A stretch of DNA of 24,935 nt from the NCBI GenBank assembly GCA_003427395.1, contig BFEA01001335.1, forward strand, positions 28,578 to 53,512, read 5' to 3'. The first letter of the stretch is position 1, and the number at the start of each line of letters is the position of its first letter. The DNA is from Chara braunii (Eukaryota > Streptophyta > Charophyceae > Charales > Characeae). Shown in pieces: positions 18,267 through 24,935 of this stretch. A program made the position numbers and the translations under genes. The notes below the pieces were generated by a model that was not told the origin of the DNA, searched no databases, and saw only the letters and a program-made list of their open reading frames with translations.

Positions 18267-18748
18267 CTAACCTGCCTCTAACTGATGCATGTCTCAGACT
18301 GCTGAAACTTTCTCACCGATAACCACTAGCTNTTCTGGCCTCTCCACCGAGCCCACGATGGAGAGAGTGGTCTGCAGTCTAGCGTCATCCCNGTAGAGAT
18401 GGTAGGTGTACTCAATCTTTGTNTGATCCTCTACTACCGCCAGAGCGTATTCTTTCANGAGGGTCGTCTGACGATGTATGTTCTCTATAATCCTCTCCTC
18501 TCAACCCTCATGAACANGGTCCTGATGCAGAACGCATGAGACCCTCAGTGTCTGATTCACTCNTCCCTATAGTGTCTGCATAGACCTTGTTCAGTGAGAA
18601 ACTAACTAATGGTTGCAGGTTGCCTTGATTATCTTTGAATTGCAGATCTNNCGTTCNTTGCAGTGTTGTAACGNTTTGCAGTCGTCTCTTGGCCCCGTGG
18701 TTTGTTGTATGTCCGGTGTAAGNTGTTNTTGAGACAAAGACAAAACGC
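18267..18748 (-). pseudogene. Repeat-domain unit D, broken by stops and a frame shift
   Basis: Read right to left, the part before the shift gives GNLQPLVSFSLNKVYADT and SESDT. After a one-base shift come LRVSCVLHQD, a TGA, then IIENIHRQTTL, EYALAVVED, KIEYTYHLY, LQTTLSIVGSVE and LVVIGEKVSAV. This aligns with unit E over about 75 residues (SSDTVRVTYSLHQ, IEHALT, KIEHTYYLH, ATISSVGTV). In-frame TGA and TAG codons follow, then unit B in the same frame. The function is unknown. Confidence 0.55.
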
Positions 18749-19003
18749 TCACTGGTGGCTNCCAACAATCCTCCTTGCTTCCTTAACAGTGCCCACCGAA
18801 GATATGGTGGCACATAGTTTGTCTTTTTTATCGTGCAAATAATATGTGTGTTCGATTTTAGTATGATTCCTCACNAGGGTCAGTGCATGTTCAATCATCA
18901 CAACAGTCTGCTGATTGTATTCCTCAACTGCACTCTCCCTCCAGGCTTCTNCAGTGCCCTGATGCAGCGAGTAGGTGACTCTAACTGTGTCGCTGCTCTC
19001 CAT
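18749..19003 (-). pseudogene. Repeat-domain unit E (best type I unit)
   Basis: An 84-codon frame with MESSDTVRVTYSLHQ, a charged helix (EAWRESAVEEYNQQ), TVVMIEHAL, the diagnostic KIEHTYYLHDKKDKLC and ATISSVGTVKEARRIV. The beta-strand spacing suggests a small beta-sandwich or meander, but I know no named family. It overlaps the start of the next frame used by unit D, indicating a frame shift near 18750. Confidence 0.55.
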
Positions 19004-19007
19004 ATTC

Positions 19008-19700
19008 TCACNGAATTCTCACTACATCAGTCCTCCCGACTCGAGACATATGACTTTTGGATGATCTGGGTATGAAAAGACTATCGGGTAGATTGTTGGG
19101 TTGACAGTTGACTGCCTCTGGAAGAGAGAGACTTGAGTAACTCAAAGAAACAGGGTTCAGAACGAGCGTTCGTAAACTGCCAGTCAAGCGTAACCCAGTT
19201 GGTGATTGAGTTAACCTTTCGCTTACCAGTGAATGTCTGTCGCCGTTCAAACTGACTGTTTGCTGGTTAAATACAGATTAAGTAGTAGCTAAGCTGCTAT
19301 TGAAAGTTGTTCTGAATAGTGTTCTGAATATTACTCCGAGTACAAATTGTCTGTTGGTCAGGAAGCTGATTGAACGCTGGTCAGAAAACTCGTTAACCAT
19401 TCGACAGTTGAATGACTACCTATTGATTGGGCACTGTTTGAGATCTGCTTGATCAAAGAGCCGCCATACTGTAATCTCTCAAAGGTTGAGAGCAACTGCA
19501 GTTTGTTGGCTGATATTTAGACATCGAGAATACTGTTTTAATACCAATTTAACCCTGACTGAAAAAGTAGACTAGTCAAAGAACTGATCGAATGTTGTTT
19601 GAGCGCTGCTTTGAGTACTGAATGTTGCTCTGACTATTATTTTGAGTTCCGCCTTGAGTATCGCCTGGGTATCAACTGAGAAAACACCTGAGTGTTCGAC
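19008..19700 (-). pseudogene. Decayed Gln/Ser/Thr-rich coding stretch
   Basis: A single minus-strand frame stays readable for about 690 bp with only four internal stops. It contains DTQAILKAELKIIVRATF, STQSSAQTTFDQFFD, SISFLTNRQFVLGVIF and SLRTLVLNPVSLSYSSLSL. Its Gln/Asn/Ser richness resembles the N-terminal part of unit B. No function was recognised, and coding could be fortuitous in this low-complexity sequence. Confidence 0.3.
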
Positions 19701-19849
19701 GAAGTATCTTCTGGGCATTCGACAAGTCGAGAGGTCCCCAAACCCGGTCATACAATAGAGAAGGACTGGGAAGGGGAAGCAAAATAACCAGGGAGTCCTA
19801 GTTTACTGAGAAGTGGTTGATGGGCCTTAAGCAGGAGTTTTGGACACCC
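19701..19849. other. No gene found
   Basis: Short spacer between the Gln-rich stretch and unit G. No motif was seen. Confidence 0.4.
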
Positions 19850-20100
19850 CTATGTCCGCCCGAGTTTTGCTTTGGCCTGCTCCACAGATTCTAATATTGA
19901 GNTGGTACTGTGCATCTTGCCGTCATGCCCGTGGAAATAGGTTACGTACTCGATATATTTCTCTCCCCGACGGTTCTGACTGCAAATTCCCTCTGGGTTA
20001 ATGCATGAGTTTCNATTTCTTTGCACGCGTCCTCTTCCNATCCCTTCTGTTTATCTCGCTTGATTGTACCTTTAATTACTAGTCTCTCAGCGTCTNCCAT
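19850..20100 (-). pseudogene. Repeat-domain unit G, one frame shift
   Basis: It starts at ATG 20098-20100 and reads DAERLVIKGTIKRDKQKG, EETHAL-type helix (ETHALTQREFAVRTVGE). After a frame shift near 19960 it reads KYIEYVTYFHGHDGKMHS, SILESVEQAKAKLGRT and a stop at 19850-19852. The layout and spacing match units D and E (strand, helix with HALT, IEYxxY, then S-I-x-x-S/G-V-E). Too short for ordinary ORF criteria because of the shift. Confidence 0.5.
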
Positions 20101-20590
20101 GTTTCCCCCTTTTGCCAGTTCTCCGTTCCTTGCTTAAATCCAACTAAGGTTGCACGCTTCCCGCCGTACACTACGAACAAAAAGCCACCATGCTAAGTCC
20201 CGGGGCTACTCTGAGTACAGTGATTGCACAATGCCCAATACCCTCAATAAAGAAACATACAGATANGANTGGCGTGCTATCATANAATCGTGCCCATAGT
20301 ATAGATGAAGAGATGTAAGTAGGACACTCGAGCAACGTCACTCGCTCTCAATTAAAGCTCTCCCGTTATCAATTATAAACTTGGGACGCTACATATGGCT
20401 CNAGTGTTGAATTGAGATGTGAAAACCCATCAGGACTACAATCACTCATTCACAATCATCAAACTACCGATCCCCGTCAATACAGTATGCCAGGGGGCCA
20501 TTGACGACAACTAATTCCCTTCGAACGAAATGGGGTAAAGCAAACTAATCAACACACAATTTTTACTTTTATTTGATGCCTATTCGTTTT
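20101..20590 (-). other. Possible decayed coding sequence, uncertain
   Basis: One minus-strand frame reads FALPHFVRRELVVVNGPL, YCIDGDR, VIVVLMGFHISIQ, PKFIIDNGRALIESE and SYLYVSLLRVLGIVQSLY with about eight stops between them, leading into unit G in the same frame. The segments look protein-like but are not clearly homologous to anything else here. Confidence 0.25.
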
Positions 20591-21386
20591 TCATAGAGAG
20601 GTGTTGCTCATAGGTTCAGTTTCAGGTTCGGGACAATGGCTAAATGTACTGACCATCAACACTCCGTAAAACAGACCTCCGTATAATTCCAATACCGGTT
20701 CAGTATCTAGTAATCATGTGAGAGTCTTACCACGCCNTCACTAGAGCCCTCCCCTTGCATAAACGTGTGGCACTACTGTGTACCATACAGAAAATCGCCG
20801 GAGGTAGGACTGGCCTAGGATCAAGACTGGTAACATCCGCGCGGGATTATCACTGTGACAGGGCACNGTATTTTCTGTTGACGGTTCATTTTTGNTAGGT
20901 ACACTGAGATTCTGTGAGCAATCGATCACACCTGGACTTTGAACTAGTNCCCGTCCAATAGGTACTTAGCCAGCATATGAGCCACCTTCCTCAACAGTGA
21001 TTGTTTCTTGCCCATCTACTACANAGAAAATAAAGGGNCTGTAGGGATCGCACATTAACAGGGCCGNTTTTCTTTTATGGCCAGGTCCTCCCTCGTCCAT
21101 GGACAGGCAAACAAAGACTCTTACGAACAAACTTTGGTTTTTCTTGCAAAGTAATATTAACTTGATAAATCCAATTATGTTACTTAAGTTTTAAAGACGA
21201 GTGGGGCTCAGATACAGCGGCTGACTGATCATGAGCATAAGCCTCAACAATAGTCATCAACCAACCAAACAAAANCGCATCCACAAATGTTACGTTTTCA
21301 CATAAAACCTCTCTAATAACTCAATCAANGTGNGGAAAGCCCCATTCATCATTTATTGTCGGTGATAATTCCACGACAAGAACGGT
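20591..21386 (-). pseudogene. Decayed ORF, unrecognised protein
   Basis: Three overlapping readable frames line up in order. At 21386-21180: VLVVELSPTINDEWGFP, ENVTFVDA, LFGWLMTIVEAYAHDQSA. At about 21124-20741, with one internal TAA at 20966: VRVFVCLSMDEGGPGHK, VVDGQETITVEEGGSYAG, VIDCSQNLSVP, PARMLPVLILGQSYLRRF, SVWYTVVPHVYARGGL. At 20713-20591: LLDTEPVLELYGGLFYG and MVSTFSHCPEPETEP. Hydrophobic strands alternate with Gly/Pro turns, suggesting a beta-rich fold. No family was recognised. It lies between repeat-domain units G and H on the same strand and may belong to the same ancestral gene. Confidence 0.4.
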
Positions 21387-21599
21387 TCACTAGGAAGTCT
21401 AACACTNNGTGATAACAGGATCGCTAGTTTTAGACAAAAGAGCAAGTTGACTACCCTGCACTCCACTTGATAACGCAACTTCAGATCACTGAATTGAGTA
21501 ACGAGATAACTCAACCTTANTCATCNGAGTAGACTGTTTCAATGGAGGGGTGAACCTGATCTAGACGCCGACTGACGGGTGAAGGCAATCCCAGCCANG

Positions 21600-21860
21600 G
21601 GTTTTAGTTCNTTGTCAANCTCGTTCATATTGAACCTGGAAATNTAAGCGTCCTCCGCTCCTTTGATATCAGCGGAGCTTTGCATTGGGTTCTAATGTAA
21701 ATCTAACCTTTTGTGCTTCATCGTCACTATTAGTCTGGTGCCCCAAGAGCCGTTGAAGTCAATTGCAATGGCCAAATGCTCTTCTCATTGAGCACAACGC
21801 GCACATACAGAAAGTTGGGCCCCACCTCAGACTCCTCCCCACGCGCACGACTCCCACATA
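21600..21860 (-). pseudogene. Repeat-domain unit H, fragmentary
   Basis: Two frames in succession. SEVGPNFLYVRVVLNEKS lies near 21780-21835, then AIAIDFNGSWGTRLIVTM and SSADIKGAEDA at about 21640-21770. A third frame gives RLNFQVQYERVDKELKPL, similar to LQFKDNQGNLQPL of unit D. The match to the other units is by pattern (Y/F-x-V-x-V, then IxI, then charged) and is weaker than for D, E and G. Confidence 0.35.
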
Positions 21861-22044
21861 TGTCAATTGAATCGATACCCTCTCTCCTCATACATTCCAT
21901 TTACTCGAGTAGACACGTGTCACTGCTGTGGCTCTCATATGTTCTCCCCGCTCGAGTAAATAAGAACCTTCGTCATGACTCGCCAGGGGCAGTTGCAGTC
22001 AGCGTCCAAAATGCACTAGTTGTCCTCGTACAGGCCCTACTGTG

Positions 22045-22689
22045 TCAGCATAGTTCAAACCCAACCGGCATTTTTGCCAGTTGTGCCTCTTCATAGGGAC
22101 TCGACATAAGCTCACTCTGAGTTGTTGCCGTCAGCCCAGAAAGTAGGGCTCTGCACCGGCAGTCTCTTCTCATATCACTTGCCCTCTCTTTCGTTCTCGG
22201 TGTCGCACTGTTTTCGTACCAGCTAGACGGGACGACAACACCCGCCAATGGTGAGAAAACCAGTGTCCACGTGTCGCCCGNGTGCGAGAGCATCAAGTAC
22301 GGGTCTCACGGCCTGAAAAACCAAGGGAGACATCAACAACAACCCTCTTCTTCGTGCGCTGCCCAAGTACACGTGTNTGACCCCACCGTGTCACATCCCC
22401 ACTGCNGTCAATCGTGANGCGCCTTCTCTCTCTCACTGCCNGACACACTCGTGCGCACCGCTCGTTACGNTCACTTCTCTNGCTCGTCACGCACTGCAGT
22501 CCCGTTGACATCACCATCTCCCACCTGCTCACNCGTTCAGCTCTCACCTCTTCTTTTTCCTCTGCTGACTTGTTGCGAGAGCTCTCACATATGTCTTTTT
22601 CCCCTGTTCTGCTTCTCTCCCGCCCCGCGGCCCGTCGACGTCAGTTGTCGGGAGCTTGCCTCAGGTCCCTCTTCTACTGGCTTCGCAGC
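22045..22689 (-). other. Possible decayed coding sequence downstream of unit F
   Basis: Frames at 22045-22296 and 22293-22547 are open and rich in Arg, Glu, Ser and Thr, with a strand-like patch KKRVVVDVSLGFSGRET near 22310-22360. The frame of unit F also continues as a Gly/Arg/Ser-rich stretch to about 22590 with a TGA at the join. Cytosine-rich top-strand composition favours open frames here, so these may be fortuitous. Confidence 0.25.
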
Positions 22690-23160
22690 TCAGTGATGCC
22701 TCTGGACCTCGCCTGGTCTATTCCAGGACCTGAGGTCTGTCTCCCGGTCTCCCGATTCACTCATTTCGCTCTCCCCACNTGAGTCCCTGTCCACATGGGC
22801 TTGTTCCAGGTCCGCTCTGTCCATTGAGGTCTCGGTCTCATGATATGAGACCGTTACCTGCAACCCTGCAGTCACTTCGTCCCTCCTGCAGCGCCTCTCC
22901 GCACGGTCTTTCGCCTCCGTGATCGCATCATGCAGTTTTCCATCAGTCCGCATGTCCACCTCTTTTGCCCCTTCCACGTTAATCTTCATTCTCACTTCAT
23001 CACCCCCATCGTAGTTGAGCATGACTGTGATCCAGGGCCCTTCCGAAGACATGGGCTTCCAGTGGACCTGGTGATACNNGTACNCGGGCCTGTACCCATG
23101 CAGCGCCATAGCCACTCTTTCTCAATAGCCAGCGCCAGTGTCCAGTCCGCACTATCCTTG
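22690..23160 (-). pseudogene. Repeat-domain unit F
   Basis: A 141-codon frame (22690-23115), preceded in the neighbouring frame by TLALAIEKEWLWRCMG. The domain reads YHQVHWKP, GPWITVMLNYDGGDEVRM, KINVEGAKEVDM, a charged helix (DAITEAKDRAERRCRR) and VTAGLQVTVSYHETE, the last matching TVRVTYSLHQ of unit E. A Ser/Asp/Glu-rich tail follows. It is the most 5' unit of the minus-strand series and the least broken after E. The function is unknown. Confidence 0.45.
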
Positions 23161-23436
23161 TTTGCAGAAGTACTTAGCCAAGCTGAATCTAGAGTGTCGG
23201 GAATCAAGGCTTCAGCGCAATACCACTCCTCACACTCGAGGAGTGATAACACTCCCCTCACNCATTTTCCTCAAGACCNANGGGCAGCCTCTGTTTTATA
23301 GAGCTCCGGGTGAGTGCGACCCTGGTGTGCNAAAAGAGGGTCTTTCTGATAATAACTCGGATTTTTAAGATTTAATAAGGTAACACCAAATTTAAATAAA
23401 TCTTGAATAAGACTGGCGGAAACTTCAACAGCCCGT
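23161..23436. other. No gene found
   Basis: AT-balanced sequence with several ambiguous bases and no recognisable protein on either strand. Confidence 0.4.
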
Positions 23437-23485
23437 GCACAGTCAGGGCACCCGAACCACCGTCGCGCCGGTCCCTAGACTGTGC
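23437..23485. repeat. Inverted repeat with one bulge
   Basis: GCACAGTCAGGG at 23437-23448 pairs with CCCTAGACTGTGC at 23473-23485 if one A is bulged, giving a 12-bp stem with a 24-nt loop. One further T-A pair is possible outside. It is not followed by a T-run typical of a terminator, and none is expected in this genome. Confidence 0.6.
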
Positions 23486-23833
23486 AACATGACCGTGGTC
23501 CGAAGAGAAGGNAAAAAAAANTAGAGATCCCATAATGGGATACCAACGACCGCATTTTNCCTTTCAAAACAGACCTTCGGTCTACCACTACCGGCTGCCC
23601 ATGTACGATGCTAAGGAGGGGGCTTCTGACCCCCTTGAGGGGTGATAAGCTTCCTTCCAATGCGGCCGCGGGTCGCCCTCCACTTTTGGGGTTCTACTGG
23701 ACGGCGCCCAGCCATTAACACCGAAGAGACATGACAAGGCAGTCAGGCCACAGACTGCAGACACGCACGGATTTCGAGCCGTTCGACTTTCCACGAAATG
23801 ACTAAAGCTTGGGAACCAAGAGAAGACTCGACA

Positions 23834-23881
23834 GTAATAATAAAGACAAACAATAATAATAAATATAATAGTAATAATAAC
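23834..23881. repeat. AAT/ATA microsatellite
   Basis: Runs of AATAATAAT interrupted by short AGACAAAC and ATATAATAG segments. No other significance was seen. Confidence 0.8.
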
Positions 23882-24158
23882 AGTACTTGAGGAAAGAAAA
23901 ATAGGGAACACAGTGCCTCGGATATCTTTTGTACCCTCTAACACAACTATTGGGGCCCAGAGCTTGGTACAGGTGTCCGCACAGGTTCTTGCTACCACAC
24001 CCCCACACCTGGTCCGGATCACAACCACCAGCACTAGACGGCCCTTCCAACTCCGATCAGGCCAGGCTACCCGACAGCGACCACAGCTGGAGGAATCGAA
24101 CCGCCAGCCAGCCCCGAATTAAAGCATGAGTTTAGGACCTCCCTTAGACTTGTCAATT

Positions 24159-24225
24159 GATTTTCTTTCTTTTCATTTTCTTTCCTCTCCCATGTTTTCT
24201 CTTTTTCTTATTTTCCTTTTCCTTG
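24159..24225. repeat. Polypyrimidine tract
   Basis: About 65 bp are almost all C and T on the + strand (purine-rich on the minus strand). It could be simple low-complexity sequence or an enlarged polypurine tract of a minus-strand element; no neighbouring LTR was recognised. Confidence 0.6.
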
Positions 24226-24935
24226 GTCATTTTCAACAGCGGTATCTATCGCGTGCACCTAACCCATAACCTAGTAGAGGGCGCTCAGCGNGCAGTTGAA
24301 AAGACATAGCCAGCCCTCTCACTTCCGCGTCCCAGGGCGAACCCGGCGGCTACCACGGCCACAGGCCNGTTGTGCTCTGCTGTACAGCAGGGCGCCGAGC
24401 CTGCGTGGACCAATGGAAAGCCCTGTGGCGCACCTTTTTGTTGAGGCAACGCCATCAGGGCTGGTCCATGCTGAGATACATTGCCAGCACCAGGCCTACA
24501 GAGGNTTGGAGACTANTCCATCAAGCCGCGGGCAACAAAACGAGATATAGATACCAGGNAGGGACTTTGGCACACAAAGGAGGGCCGGAATACCGNGCCC
24601 TCCGACACCGGAAAAAATACTTTCCGACTTTNCCAAATGACTTCCCCGCTTTTCGTGGCCACACNTCTTTTCCAACCGCCTGCAGGTGGGGTCCAAGCCT
24701 TGCCCTAGGCTCTGAATGATAACTCATAAATGCCTGAACAAATCGTGAGATCCAAATTAATTATTAATTGTATAATGTGAAGGGCTTCCCCCTTAAACCA
24801 CCAGTACTTGGCCCAGCTATCAAGTCCGAGCCTCNGNCGACCGGTATGCCGAGCCTTGCCGGAAAAAAAAAAACACAAAAACGACGGATAAACGGGATTT
24901 ACTCTAAAAAACATGGAAAAAAGAAAAGAAAGAGA
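24226..24935. other. No gene found
   Basis: Short ORFs on both strands have no family motifs and contain ambiguous bases. Short A-runs occur at about 24863-24873 and at the right edge. I see nothing I can name. Confidence 0.4.

Noticed and set aside
22414-22782. Plus-strand ORF of 122 codons
   Set aside because: Ser/Leu/Arg-rich shadow of the minus-strand frames in a C/T-rich stretch; no motif.
24080-24125. tRNA B-box-like GGTTCGATTCC on the minus strand
   Set aside because: The T-stem has a mismatch, and no A-box, anticodon arm or acceptor-stem partner is found at the right distance.

Overview
The window looks like repeat-rich intergenic DNA from a eukaryotic nuclear genome. It holds decayed Ty3/gypsy-type LTR retrotransposons on both strands, minisatellites, scattered single ambiguous bases (n) typical of a draft consensus, and no bacterial-style genes, RNA genes or intact host gene that I can defend. 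A plant-lineage host (land plant or charophyte alga) fits best: the element architecture is plant-like, a possible tRNA-Asp-type primer-binding site is present, and many stop codons are C-to-T or G-to-A changes of Trp or Gln codons, as expected after methylcytosine decay. This host assignment is inference, not proof.

Layout. (1) Bases 1 to about 5550 (+): a Ty3/gypsy element cut by the window edge, with gag, CCHC knuckle, protease, reverse transcriptase (RT), RNase H and integrase. It is followed at about 5497-6262 by a 46-bp minisatellite. (2) 6263-8410: no defensible gene; probably 3' UTR/LTR-type sequence, with a pair of stem-loops near 8.1-8.2 kb. (3) 8419-8910 (-): an isolated ORF with an RG-rich N-terminus and a PPPY motif. 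(4) 8980-9722: several families of short repeats. (5) 9816-12725 (-): the RT, RNase H and integrase half of a related element. (6) 12726-14107: a GC-rich block without recognisable genes. (7) 14156-15741 (+): the gag/protease half plus the start of RT. Its broken edge matches the edge of the half in (5) to the codon, so the two halves probably come from one element split by an inversion. (8) 15789-23200 (-): decayed coding sequence containing at least eight divergent copies of a beta-rich repeat domain I do not recognise. A candidate LTR and primer-binding site lie inside it at about 17.02-17.6 kb. (9) 23.3-24.9 kb: short repeats and low-complexity sequence only.

The most interesting signal is a shared recoding site. 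In both diverged copies that contain the region, the protease frame reaches the heptamer T TTT TTA in the correct phase. An 8-nt spacer and a 10-bp stem enclosing a 36-nt loop follow, and the reading frame that continues into RT is -1. Differences between the copies keep the stem paired through G.U wobbles. This is the arrangement of a programmed -1 ribosomal frameshift placed between protease and RT. The second main signal is the unrecognised repeat-domain family on the minus strand.
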